This document shows, one piece after another, positions 36,023 through 46,594 of a DNA stretch of 64,000 nt. The first letter of the stretch is position 1. Every line of letters begins with the position of its first letter. The translations under genes were made by a program, and so were the position numbers. The notes under the pieces are model-generated. The model saw only the letters and a program-made list of their open reading frames with translations, was not told where the DNA came from and did no database searches. This DNA is from P52-10 sp041397365 (GTDB taxonomy: Bacteria > Pseudomonadota > Alphaproteobacteria > Rhizobiales > Xanthobacteraceae), in NCBI GenBank assembly GCA_041397365.1, contig JAWKWT010000010.1:1-64000 (forward strand), written 5' to 3'.

Positions 36023-36996
36023 CCGCCCCCTTGCTCAAGGTCGAGAACCTGCAAACCCATCTGCATCTGCGCCGCGGCGTGGTGAGGGCGGTCGACGGCA
36101 TCTCGTTCGAGGTGAATGAGGGCGAGACGCTCGGCATCGTCGGCGAGTCCGGCTCCGGCAAGACCATGACCTGCCTGTCGATCCTGCAATTGCTGCCGAC
36201 GCATGGCGGCGCCAGGCTCGACGGCAGCATCCACCTCGACGGCGAGAACCTGCTCGATCTGAACGAGGACCAGATGGCGGCGCAGGTCCGCGGCCAGAAG
36301 GTAGCGATGATCTCGCAGGACCCGATGACGTCGCTGAACCCGGTCTATACCGTCGGCGACCAGGTGTCGGGGCCGTTCCTCTACCACAAGCTGGTCAAGA
36401 CCGCGCGAGAGGCGTGGGCGGCGGCGGCCGAAGGCTTGCGGCGGGTGCGCATTCCCTCGCCGGAGCGGCGGCTGAAGAACTATCCGCACCAGTTCTCCGG
36501 CGGCATGCGCCAGCGCGTGGTGACGGCGATGGCGATCGCCTGCTCGCCGCGGCTGTTGATCGCCGACGAGCCGACGACGGCGCTGGACGTGACGATCCAG
36601 GTGCAGATCATGGCGCTGCTGCGCAACATCCAGAAGGAGTCCGGGGTCGGCATCATCCTGATCTCGCACGACCTGTCGATCGTCGCCGGCCTCTGCCACC
36701 GCATCGCCGTGATGTATGCGGGCCGCATCATCGAGACCGGCAAGGTGCGCGACATCTACCGCAACCCGCAGCATCCCTACACGCAGGCGCTGCTGGAGGC
36801 GATCCCGCATCTCGGCCAGAAGCGCCGGCGGCTCGCCGCGATCCCCGGTCAGCCGCCGAACCTGATGAACCTGCCGTCGGGCTGCCGCTTCGCGCCGCGC
36901 TGCCCGAAGCGGATGGCGGTGTGCGACGAATATCCGGCGGCTACCGATCTCGGCGGCGGCCATGTCGTCAATTGCTGGCTGGCGACGAAGCAGTGA
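36019..36996 (+). CDS. ABC transporter ATP-binding protein, DppD type
   Basis: 325 residues. Walker A is GESGSGKTM, the signature is FSGGMRQRV, Walker B is LLIADEPTTALD, and the switch histidine lies in ISHDLSIV. The C-terminal oligopeptide/dipeptide extension with cysteines (SGCRFAPRCPKRMAVCDE) is typical of DppD/OppD. It overlaps the permease gene by 4 bases. Its stop codon is merged with the left arm of hairpin repeat copy F. Confidence 0.92.
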   Translation: MTAPLLKVENLQTHLHLRRGVVRAVDGISFEVNEGETLGIVGESGSGKTMTCLSILQLLPTHGGARLDGSIHLDGENLLDLNEDQMAAQVRGQKVAMISQDPMTSLNPVYTVGDQVSGPFLYHKLVKTAREAWAAAAEGLRRVRIPSPERRLKNYPHQFSGGMRQRVVTAMAIACSPRLLIADEPTTALDVTIQVQIMALLRNIQKESGVGIILISHDLSIVAGLCHRIAVMYAGRIIETGKVRDIYRNPQHPYTQALLEAIPHLGQKRRRLAAIPGQPPNLMNLPSGCRFAPRCPKRMAVCDEYPAATDLGGGHVVNCWLATKQ

Positions 36997-37043
36997 GCAT
37001 GATCCCGCAAAGTGGGAACCGGTTTGCGGACAAGATCATGCTC
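36995..37043 (+). repeat. Hairpin repeat, copy F (inside ABC operon)
   Basis: GAGCATGATC (36995-37004) and GATCATGCTC (37034-37043) enclose CCGCAAAGTGGGAACCGG. The element begins at the second base of the DppD stop codon and sits between the two ATPase genes. Confidence 0.8.
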
Positions 37044-37111
37044 AACAAGAGAATAAGCGGCGCGAGCCAGATGCAACGTGAATTGCATCTGGCTTAAGAA
37101 TAGGTCTGCCA

Positions 37112-38086
<975 letters not shown>

Positions 38087-38129
38087 CGAGATCCAAGCCA
38101 CAACAAACAATCTTCAAGAAGCGATCCAC

Positions 38130-40427
38130 ATGCACACCGCGCTGTCCGGCCTGACGATCGTCGAAATCCCTTCGGGCGTGGCGACCCGCTATTGCGGCCG
38201 ACTGTTCGCGGCCCATGGCGCGACCGTGCTGCAACTCGGAGAGCCCGCGGTGGGGGCCATCGGCTTCGGCGGCATGGGCAGCGACGCTTATGCGCGCTGG
38301 CTTGACGCCGGCAAGCGCCATATCGCCAGTCTCGCGGACGCGCCGGAGGCCGCTCTCGTCATCGCCGGCCAAACACCTTCGGATGTCGCCGCGATCGACG
38401 CGGCGATGCGCGAGGCGGGCTTCAGCGACGCGATCCGGCTCGGCCTGACCTGGTTCGCCGATGACGGTCCGTATCGGAACTGGGTCGGCAGCGACGGCGT
38501 CATTCAGGCGCTGAGCGGGGTGGCCTACGCGACCGGCGCGAAGGACGGCAACCCGATGCTGCCGCGCGGGCATGCGCCGCAGGTGATCGGCGGCGCGACC
38601 GCCTTCATCGTCGCGCTGGCCGCCATTCTCGGCAAAGAGAACGGCTGGCGCGGCGACAGGATCGACGTCAACATCTTCGAGGCGAATCTTTGCCTCGCCG
38701 AAAGCGGCGTCGCCGGCGCGGCCCTGACCGGCGAGCGCACCATCCGGCGCGGCGTCAATCGGTTCACGCCGACTTTCCCCGGCGGCATCTATCAGGCGAG
38801 CGACGGCTGGATCGGTGTGACCGCATTGACGCCGCCGCAATGGCGTTCGCTGTGCGACCTGATCGGACACCCGGAGTTGGCGAAGAATCCGGAGCATCTC
38901 GTCTCGCTCCAGCGAATGACGGACGCCGATGACCTCGACAAGGTTCTGGTGCCGGCCTTCAAGACCAGGCCGAAAGCGTTCTGGCTGGAGCAAGGCCAGC
39001 GCATGCGCATTCCTTTGGCCCCGGTGCCGGACCTGAAGGAACTGCCCGCGACGCCGCATTGGCGCGAGCGCGGCAGTTTCGCGCCGATCGAAGGCATCGC
39101 GAACGCCATCGGCCCGGCGATGCCGTTTCATGCCACGCAGCTTCCACCGGTCGGCGGCCAGCGAACGCAGGCGAAAGCCGCGCGGCAATGGCCGCTGCAA
39201 GGTATTCGCGTGCTCGATCTGACGATGGGCTGGGCGGGGCCGCTGGCGGCGCGCCACTTCGCCGATCTCGGCGCGGATGTGGTGAAGGTTGAATCCTGCA
39301 CGCATTTCGACTGGTGGCGCGGCTTCGACGGCTCGATGGAGGGCGATCCGCCGCCTTATGAAACGCGGCCGTCCTTCCTGATGGTCAACCGCAACAAGCG
39401 GGGGATCACGCTCGACCTGAAAGAGGAGAAAGGCAAGGCGCTGACGCGCCGGCTTGCGGCCCGCGCCGATCTCGTGATCGAGAATTACGCGCCGGGCGTG
39501 CTCGATAAGCTCGGGCTCGGGGCCAGCACACTGACTGCTGAGCGACCGGACCTGATCTATGTGCAGATGGGCGCGTTCGGCGCGAAAGGCCCGTGGTCGA
39601 GCTTCCGCGCTTACGGCTCGACGGTCGAGCAGGCGTCCGGCCTGCCGTCCGTCAATGGCGAAGCCGCCGATCCGCCGACGATGCAGCATGTCGCCTATGG
39701 CGATCCGATCGCCGGCCTGTACGGAACGATCGCCAGCCTGATCGCGCTCTACCAGCGCAGCAAGACCTCTGCCGGCGCGGTCATCGATCTCGGGCAGGTG
39801 GAGTGCCTGTTCCAGCTCTGCGCCGACGCCATCGTCGCGCAGTCGGTGCAGGACGAACCGTTGCGCCGCGACGGCAGCCGCCAGCCGCTCTCGGTGTTGC
39901 GGTGTGTGGTGACGACTGCGAGCCAGCATGGCTGGATTGCGCTGACAGTGGAAACGGTGCGGCAATGGAATGCGCTGGCCGATATTGTCGGCCGCCGTGA
40001 TCTCCGCGCCGACGATGCCGCCGACTTCGACACGATCAAGGCGCGGGAAGCGGAGATGGAAGCCGTCGTTGCAACCGCGTTCGCAAAAGACAGTGCGGAC
40101 GAAGCGGTTGCGCGATTGCAGGCGGCCGGCGTGCCCGCGGGCCGGGTCTACGCGAATGTCGATCTGGTGGCGGACCCGCAGCTCGCGCATGAAGGTTTCT
40201 GGCGTCGCGCCAAGCGGCCGTTCATCGGCGAGCATGTCGTGCCGCATGCGCCCTATCGGCTCGACGGACAACGCCCGCCGCTGAACAATCCGTCGCCCAC
40301 TTTGGGCGAGCACAATGAATCCGTCCTCGCCGGCGAGCTTGGCCTGTCCGGCGACGAATTGCGAAGCCTCGTCGAAGACGGCATTATCGGAACCCGCGCA
40401 GTCGTCTCGCCTCAAGAAAGCAAGTAG
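38130..40427 (+). CDS. Double-length CaiB/BaiF CoA-transferase (two fused domains)
   Basis: 765 residues, twice the usual length. The N-terminal half (about 1-340) begins LSGLTIVEIPSGVATRYCGR; the C-terminal half (about 350-765) begins GIRVLDLTMGWAGPLAARHF. The C-terminal half keeps the catalytic aspartate, Asp525 in YGDPIAG. At the matching place the N-terminal half has Gln151 (APQVIGG), so that half is probably not catalytic and may be structural, as in obligate dimers fused in one chain. ATG 38130 lies 43 bases after the DppF gene. It most likely activates the compound imported by the ABC transporter. Confidence 0.85.
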   Translation: MHTALSGLTIVEIPSGVATRYCGRLFAAHGATVLQLGEPAVGAIGFGGMGSDAYARWLDAGKRHIASLADAPEAALVIAGQTPSDVAAIDAAMREAGFSDAIRLGLTWFADDGPYRNWVGSDGVIQALSGVAYATGAKDGNPMLPRGHAPQVIGGATAFIVALAAILGKENGWRGDRIDVNIFEANLCLAESGVAGAALTGERTIRRGVNRFTPTFPGGIYQASDGWIGVTALTPPQWRSLCDLIGHPELAKNPEHLVSLQRMTDADDLDKVLVPAFKTRPKAFWLEQGQRMRIPLAPVPDLKELPATPHWRERGSFAPIEGIANAIGPAMPFHATQLPPVGGQRTQAKAARQWPLQGIRVLDLTMGWAGPLAARHFADLGADVVKVESCTHFDWWRGFDGSMEGDPPPYETRPSFLMVNRNKRGITLDLKEEKGKALTRRLAARADLVIENYAPGVLDKLGLGASTLTAERPDLIYVQMGAFGAKGPWSSFRAYGSTVEQASGLPSVNGEAADPPTMQHVAYGDPIAGLYGTIASLIALYQRSKTSAGAVIDLGQVECLFQLCADAIVAQSVQDEPLRRDGSRQPLSVLRCVVTTASQHGWIALTVETVRQWNALADIVGRRDLRADDAADFDTIKAREAEMEAVVATAFAKDSADEAVARLQAAGVPAGRVYANVDLVADPQLAHEGFWRRAKRPFIGEHVVPHAPYRLDGQRPPLNNPSPTLGEHNESVLAGELGLSGDELRSLVEDGIIGTRAVVSPQESK

Positions 40428-40432
40428 CCCGT

Positions 40433-43400
40433 ATGAAGAAGCTTCTGATCGCCAATCGCGGCGAAATCGCCATTCGCATCGCGCGCGCGGCCGCCGATAT
40501 GAACCTGCCGGTCGTCGCCATCTATTCCGAGGAAGACGCCGCCAGCCTGCATCTCCGCGTCGCCGACGAAACCTTCGCCCTGGAAGGGAAGGGCGCTGCG
40601 GCCTATCTCGACATGGCGAAGGTGATCGCCGCCGCCAAGGCGACGAACGCGGATGCGGTCCATCCGGGCTATGGCTTTCTTGCGGAGCGGCCGGATTTCG
40701 CCAAGGCGTGCCAGGATGCGGGGCTGATCTTCGTCGGCCCGCGGCCGGAGCATCTCGATCTGTTCGGCGACAAGGCGCGGGCGCGCCAGGCGGCGGCTGC
40801 CGCGTCCGTGCCGATCATTCGCGGCATCGACCGCGCGTGTTCGCTCGACGACGTGAAAGCGTTCTTCGCCTCGCTCGGCGCGGGCGGCGCGATGATCATC
40901 AAGGCGCTGGCCGGCGGCGGCGGACGCGGCACGCGCGTCGTGACCGACGCCGACGAGATCGAGAGGACCTATCAGCGCTGCGCGTCGGAAGCGAAGGCGG
41001 CGTTCGGCCGCGACGAGCTTTATGTCGAGGAACTGGTCGTTCGTGCGCGCCATGTCGAGGTGCAGATTCTCGGCGATCGCACCGGCAAGATCGTGCATCT
41101 CGGCGAGCGCGAATGCAGCGTGCAGCGCAGGTTCCAGAAGCTGCTCGAAATCGCCCCCGCGCCGGCGCTGGACGATGCGCTGCGGCAGGAGATCATCGCG
41201 GCGGCGGTCCGACTGGCCGAAAGCGTCGGCTATTTCAATCTCGGCACCTTCGAGTTTCTGGTCGACGTTTCGGGTCGCAAGGGCGCGCAGCCCTTCGCCT
41301 TCATCGAGGCCAATGCCCGCCTTCAGGTGGAGCACACGGTGACGGAAGCCGTCACCGGCGTCGATCTGGTGCAGAGCCAGATCCGTCTGGCGCAGGGCGC
41401 GACGCTGAACGAACTCGGTCTCGACAAGGTCGGCATCGCGACGCCGAACGGCTTCGCCATTCAGGCGCGCGTGAACATGGAGACGATCAAGCCCGACGGC
41501 TCGGTGCGTCCGGGCGGCGGCACGCTGACGGTTTACGAAGCGCCGAACGGTCCCGGCGTGCGCACGGACGGTTTCGGCTATGCCGGCTACAAGACGTCGA
41601 GCGCATTCGACTCGCTGCTGGCGAAAGTCATCGCGCATTCGCCGTCCGCCGATTTCTCGCAGGCCGTGGCGCGAAGCTCGCGCGCGCTCAGCGAATTCCG
41701 CCTGGAAGGCGTCACCACCAATATCGGCTTCCTGCGCAACATTCTGGAGCATCCGGATTTCGTCAACGGGGCCGTCCATACGCGCTGGCTGGACGAACAT
41801 ATCGGCGAGCTTGCGGAGGTCGGCGAGCAGCGGCAGCGTTTCGTGCCGGCGGCGACGCAGGCGAATGCCGGCCGCAATGCCGGACTTGCCGGCGCGCATG
41901 TGAAGAGCCGCGATCCGCTGGCACTGTTCGCGCATGACGCCGCGGTCAAGGCGGAGCAGACGGCGCAAGCCGACGACAGCGAGGAGATCGATCTGGCTGG
42001 GCCGGACGGCTCGCTCGGCGTCGCCTCGCCGATTCAGGGCACGATCGTCGCCATCGGCGTCAAGGAGGGCGATGAGGTGCGGCAGGGCCAGCAACTGGCC
42101 GTGGTCGAAGCGATGAAGATGGAGCATGTCATCGCCGCTCCCCATGCGGGCATCGTTCGTTCGGTCACGATGCATGCCGGCGACGTGGTGCGCGAAGGCT
42201 TTCCGATCGTGTTCGTCAAGCAGGCGGAGGTTTCGGGCGGAACCGAAACGAAAACCGAGGAGCTGGACCTCGATCACATTCGCGGCGATCTTCAGGAGAA
42301 CATCGACCGCCACGCGCTGACGCTGGACGAGAACCGCCCCGAAGCGGTCGCGCGCCGGCGCAAGAACAATTACAAGATGCCGCGCGAAAACATCGAGCGG
42401 CTGGTCGATCCGGGGTCGTTCAACGAATACTGGCCGCTGATCGTGGCGCGGCAGCATCAGCGCGCGACGCTCGACGAACTGCGTCGCAACACGCCGGCCG
42501 ATGGCGTCGTCGCCGGCATGTGCAGCATCAACGGCGACCTGTTTGATGAGTCGCGTTCGCGCGCGGCGCTGGTGCATTACGATTACACCGTGCTGGCGGG
42601 CACGCAGGGAAGCCGCAATCATTACAAGCAGGATCGCATGTTTGAGCTTGCGCACCGCTTCCGTCTGCCGATGATTATGTTCGGCGAAGGCGGCGGCGGC
42701 CGCCCCGGCGACGATCACACCGGCCCGCGCGTCGCGATCGATACGACGACCTTCACCACCTACGCGCAATTGTCTGGGCTGGTGCCGATGGTCTCGGTGG
42801 TGAACGGCCGCTGCTTTGCCGGAAATACTGCGCTCGTCGCCTGTTCGGACGTCATCATCGCCACCGAAGGCTCGACGCTCGGCATGGGCGGTCCGGCGAT
42901 GATCGAAGGTGGTGGGCTCGGCATCTACACACCCGAGGAGGTCGGGCCGATGTCGTTCCAGGTGCCGAACGGCGTCGTCGACATTCTCGTCAAGGACGAA
43001 TTCGCGGCCGTCGACACGGTAAAAAAATATCTGTCCTATTTCCAAGGCGCGATCCCGACCTTTGAGGCGCACGACCAGCGCAAGCTTCGCTTCGCCGTCC
43101 CGGAAAACCGTCTGCGCCTCTACGACATGCGCGAGATCCTGCACACGCTGGCGGACAAGGATTCCGTTCTGGAAATCCGTCCGAAATTCGGCGTCGGCAT
43201 CATCACCGCGTTCGCGCGCTTTGAGGGGCGGCCGATGGGCGTGATCGCCAACAATCCGCATCACCTCGCCGGCGCGATCGACTCCGATGGCTCAGACAAG
43301 GGCGCGCGCTTCATGCAATTATGCGATGCCTTCGACATTCCTGTGCTGAACCTGATCGATTGCCCCGGCATCATGGTCGGCCCGGATGTGGAGCGCACGG

Positions 43401-43834
43401 CGCTGGTTCGGCATTGCACGCGCCTGTTCAATGTCGGCGCGAACATGACCGCGCCGTTGTTCACCGTGGTCGTGCGCAAGGCTTACGGCCTCGGCGCGCA
43501 GGCGATGCTCGGCGCGGGCTCGCTGGTGGGCTTCTTCTCGGTGGCGTGGCCGACGGCGGAATTCGCTGGAATGAATATCGAGGGCGCGGTGAAGCTCGGC
43601 TATCGCAAGGAGCTTGCGGCGATCGCCGACGCCGACGCGCGCGTCGCGGAATTCCAGCGCCGCACGTCCGAAGCCTACGAGAATGCCAAGGCCGTCAACG
43701 CGGCGGTGGGCGGTGGAATCGACGACGTGATCGATCCGGCTGCGACGCGGCAGTGGATCGTCAACGGCTTGAAGCGCGTGCCGCCGGTGGCGCCTCGCAC
43801 GACGAAGAAATACCCCTATATCGACACCTGGTAG
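40433..43834 (+). CDS. Single-chain acyl-CoA carboxylase (biotin carboxylase-BCCP-carboxyltransferase)
   Basis: 1133 residues. Residues 1-450 are biotin carboxylase (KKLLIANRGEIAIRIARAA, HPGYGFLAERPDFA, the glycine loop GGGGRGTR and EANARLQVEHTVTE). The biotin-attachment domain has AMKME with Lys562 as the biotinylated lysine. From about 610 on is a carboxyltransferase with both halves (GTQGSRNHYKQDRMFELAHR, GGGRPGDDHTGPRV, NGRCFAGNTALVACSD, ANNPHHLAGAIDSDGSDKGA). This order matches the single-chain long-chain acyl-CoA carboxylases known from mycobacteria and Rhodopseudomonas. It adds CO2 to an acyl-CoA using ATP. It starts 5 bases after the CoA-transferase gene, so the two act in one pathway; the acyl group is unknown. 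Confidence 0.9.
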   Translation: MKKLLIANRGEIAIRIARAAADMNLPVVAIYSEEDAASLHLRVADETFALEGKGAAAYLDMAKVIAAAKATNADAVHPGYGFLAERPDFAKACQDAGLIFVGPRPEHLDLFGDKARARQAAAAASVPIIRGIDRACSLDDVKAFFASLGAGGAMIIKALAGGGGRGTRVVTDADEIERTYQRCASEAKAAFGRDELYVEELVVRARHVEVQILGDRTGKIVHLGERECSVQRRFQKLLEIAPAPALDDALRQEIIAAAVRLAESVGYFNLGTFEFLVDVSGRKGAQPFAFIEANARLQVEHTVTEAVTGVDLVQSQIRLAQGATLNELGLDKVGIATPNGFAIQARVNMETIKPDGSVRPGGGTLTVYEAPNGPGVRTDGFGYAGYKTSSAFDSLLAKVIAHSPSADFSQAVARSSRALSEFRLEGVTTNIGFLRNILEHPDFVNGAVHTRWLDEHIGELAEVGEQRQRFVPAATQANAGRNAGLAGAHVKSRDPLALFAHDAAVKAEQTAQADDSEEIDLAGPDGSLGVASPIQGTIVAIGVKEGDEVRQGQQLAVVEAMKMEHVIAAPHAGIVRSVTMHAGDVVREGFPIVFVKQAEVSGGTETKTEELDLDHIRGDLQENIDRHALTLDENRPEAVARRRKNNYKMPRENIERLVDPGSFNEYWPLIVARQHQRATLDELRRNTPADGVVAGMCSINGDLFDESRSRAALVHYDYTVLAGTQGSRNHYKQDRMFELAHRFRLPMIMFGEGGGGRPGDDHTGPRVAIDTTTFTTYAQLSGLVPMVSVVNGRCFAGNTALVACSDVIIATEGSTLGMGGPAMIEGGGLGIYTPEEVGPMSFQVPNGVVDILVKDEFAAVDTVKKYLSYFQGAIPTFEAHDQRKLRFAVPENRLRLYDMREILHTLADKDSVLEIRPKFGVGIITAFARFEGRPMGVIANNPHHLAGAIDSDGSDKGARFMQLCDAFDIPVLNLIDCPGIMVGPDVERTALVRHCTRLFNVGANMTAPLFTVVVRKAYGLGAQAMLGAGSLVGFFSVAWPTAEFAGMNIEGAVKLGYRKELAAIADADARVAEFQRRTSEAYENAKAVNAAVGGGIDDVIDPAATRQWIVNGLKRVPPVAPRTTKKYPYIDTW

Positions 43835-43858
43835 ATAGCGCAGCACGAGATACGATTG

Positions 43859-43898
43859 TGGCGGATGCGCCTGCTGCGGCAGATGCATCCGCCATTTT
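43859..43898 (+). terminator. Rho-independent terminator after the carboxylase gene
   Basis: Ten-base stem TGGCGGATGC (43859-43868) / GCATCCGCCA (43885-43894), 16-base loop, then TTTT. It closes the ABC/CoA-transferase/carboxylase operon. Confidence 0.75.
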
Positions 43899-44037
43899 GT
43901 ATCCGCCGGTTGCAAGCGTGAACGGGTTGGCACGACATCCGTTCGCTTTGCGTGCGTCTTATGTCTCTCCTGGCCCTTGGCATACAGCCGCGGCGTGTTA
44001 ACGTTCTCCCAACCAAGAAACACCACGGGAGACGGCC

Positions 44038-45599
44038 ATGAGAGTTGCCCTCGCCACCTGCCTTTCCCTGTCGCTGCTGTGGCAGCCGGCGAACGCACAG
44101 GACAAGCGCGATACGCTGACCGTCGCCTTCGGCGCTGAATCGACCACGCTGGACCCGAACAAGGCCGCCGCCGGTGTCGATTATTATTTCATCGGCCAGA
44201 TGTTCGAGCAGCTTCTGCGACGGGACCCGAACGGCAACACGGTCAACTGGCTCGCAAAATCATACGACATCAAACCGGAAGGCGCGGGATATGTCGTCGA
44301 TGTCGAGCTGCGCGACGGCGTCAAGTTTCATAATGGCGATCCGCTGACCTCGGAGGATTTCGAGTTCGCGTATCAGCGCGCGCGCGATCCGAAGGTCAGC
44401 CGGTTGTCGCATCTGCAAGCCTCGGTCTCGAAGTTCGAGATCGTCGATCCGTTGCGCTTCAAGCTGCATTTCAGCGAGGGGGATGCGACCTACATCAGCG
44501 ACAATCTCCGGCTCTGGGCGATCCCGAAGAAATACTTTCGGTGGGGGAAAACGGGTTCGTCAACCATCCGGTCGGCACCGGCCCGTGGAAATTCGTCTCC
44601 CGTTCGGTGAAGAACGAAATTCGCTTCGAGGCGTTCGGCGACTACTGGAACAAGGCGCAGGGACCGACGGTAAAGAACCTTGTCATCAAGGTCATCCCCG
44701 AGGATCTCACCCGCGTCGCCGCGCTGAAAACCGGTGCGGTCGATCTGATCGACGCTGCGCCGCTGGCGGCGGTCGCCGAACTCAAGGCCGACCCGAATCT
44801 GAAAACCGCGACGCTGAACACGGGCAACAATCTGTACATCCAGTTCGGAACGCATATTCCCAGCTCGCCGTTCAACGATGTGCGCGTGCGGCGGGCGGCG
44901 GCGCATGCGATCGACATGGATGCGATCATCAAGAGCGTGCTGTTCGGCGAAGCCGAGCGCTACGAGCAACTCGGCGTCGGCGAGGTCGGCTACGATCCAA
45001 GTCTCAAGCCTTATGCCTACGATCCGAAGAAGGCGCGGCAGCTTTTGGCGGAGGCCGGCTATCCTCGCGGCTTCGATACGCCATGCTTCAATCTCATCAC
45101 GCCGCGCGAGCCGAACATCAAGGAATATGGCGAGGCGGTCTTCGCCTATCTCACTGCTGCCGGCATCCGTTGCCGAATTCAGGGCGTCGAATACAGCGCC
45201 TGGCTGACGATGAAGCGGCGCTGGCCGGAAGGCTCGTCCGCCAAGACCATGGAGGGTCTTATCAGCGACATGTACGGTCATGGCGGCTTGCCGGGCGATC
45301 CCGGCACGGCATGGCAGGCGATGCTGCATTCGTTCGAGCCCGGCAAGGGATATGGCGCGTCGTCCTACAGCAACGATGCGGAGGTGGACGCGCTGATCCT
45401 CGCGCAGCGGCGCGAGATGAATCAGGGCAAGCGGGTCGCAATTCTCAAGAAGATCGCGCGGCTGAAGCACGAGCGCGTGCTCGGCGGCGTCACCACCTAC
45501 CGTCCGCTGGCGACCTTCGTCTGGCGCAAGAACGTGAAATTCATTCCATGGCCTGCGCCGGCCTATTGGCACCAGATGCAGCAGGTCGGTTTCGAATGA
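44038..45599 (+). pseudogene. Second family 5 substrate-binding protein, frameshifted
   Basis: Paralogue of the gene at 32387, with the same signal peptide type (ATCLSLSLLWQPANAQ) and shared stretches such as GVDYYFIGQMFEQLLRRDPN and VNHPVGTGPWKFVSRSVK. The reading frame breaks at about 44537-44541: KKYF is followed in the original frame by RWGKTGSS and stops at 44610, while the correct continuation GENGFVNHPV is in the next frame. Compared with KKYYEKAGEDGF in the paralogue, four bases seem to be missing. All later sequence is intact to the normal C-terminus at 45599. It is either a recent pseudogene or a sequencing error. Confidence 0.85.
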
Positions 45600-45639
45600 A
45601 GGCTGCGGCCGGATTTATTGGAGCGAATACGAGAGGATC

Positions 45640-46515
45640 ATGTCGAGCTATCAACACATCAAATACGCGACCGACAGCTACCGTCATGTGAAGTATGACG
45701 TGGCGAACAAGATCGCGCACATTCGCCTGAGCCGGCCGGAGGTCCGCAACGTTCAGAGCACGATCATGCTTGAAGAGCTGGATCATGCGATCGACCGGGC
45801 CGGCGCGGACCGTGACGTGCGCGTCATCGTGCTGTCGGGCGAGGGGAAGTCATTCTCGGCGGGGCATGATCTCGGCACGCAGGAGGAACGCGAGCATGTC
45901 GAGAAATTTCCGATCGAGGAGGGCGCACGCGGCATCTTCGAGCGGTCCTACCGGCTGTATGTCGACATGCATCTGCGCTGGCGCAACGTGCCAAAGCCGA
46001 TGATCTGCGCCGTCCACGGGCACTGCATCTTCGGCGGCTGGATGGTTGCCTCGACCGCCGACATCATCTTCGCCGCCGACGATGCGCTGTTTCTCGGCTC
46101 AATGTTTCAGTATTTCTCGATTCCCTATGACATCCCTCCGCGGCGTGCCAAGGAGATCCTGTTTCAGGGGCGCTTCATCGACGGTCAGCAGGCGAAGGAG
46201 CTGGGGCTCGTCAATCGCGTGATCCCCAAAGAGCGTCTGCTGGAAGAGACGATGGCCTATGCCGCGGACGTCGCCCAGAACGATCCGTTCGATATGCGCA
46301 CGACGAAGCTCGCGATCAATCAGGCGCTCGATGCGCAGGGTTTCACCGGCTACATCCAGTCCGTTCACTCGACGCATATCGCGCGCCGGATCAGTTGGGC
46401 GGACCCCGGCTTCGCGCTGCCGAAGCCGCAGGACAGCGGCGTGAAGCGGCTGCCGATGGTTCAGGTGGCCCTCGAAAGATATGAGCGCGAGCGCGACCGG
46501 GATCGCAAGTCCTGA
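45640..46515 (+). CDS. Crotonase superfamily protein lacking both classical catalytic glutamates
   Basis: 291 residues. The crotonase fold is visible: RHVKYDVANKIAHIRLSRPE, the oxyanion-hole region GEGKSFSAGHDLG, and AVHGHCIFGGWMVASTADII. At the two usual catalytic Glu positions it has Trp/Met (FGGWMV) and Ser/Met (LGSMFQ), so it is unlikely to be an ordinary enoyl-CoA hydratase. It could be an isomerase, lyase, thioesterase or decarboxylase. ATG 45640 follows GAGAGGATC. It ends the ABC/carboxylase neighbourhood and may share a promoter with the frameshifted binding-protein gene 40 bases upstream. Confidence 0.8.
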   Translation: MSSYQHIKYATDSYRHVKYDVANKIAHIRLSRPEVRNVQSTIMLEELDHAIDRAGADRDVRVIVLSGEGKSFSAGHDLGTQEEREHVEKFPIEEGARGIFERSYRLYVDMHLRWRNVPKPMICAVHGHCIFGGWMVASTADIIFAADDALFLGSMFQYFSIPYDIPPRRAKEILFQGRFIDGQQAKELGLVNRVIPKERLLEETMAYAADVAQNDPFDMRTTKLAINQALDAQGFTGYIQSVHSTHIARRISWADPGFALPKPQDSGVKRLPMVQVALERYERERDRDRKS

Positions 46516-46594
46516 GCGCTATTTCGTCCGTCCTCGCACCGCCGCTCGCCGTGACGCCCGGCGAGCGAAGCCGGCTGCGCCAAGCGGCTCCGGA

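Noticed and set aside
40412..43264. 950-codon open frame antisense to the carboxylase gene
   Set aside because: No recognisable motif; composition is rich in Arg, His and Asp as expected from the complement of a high-GC gene.
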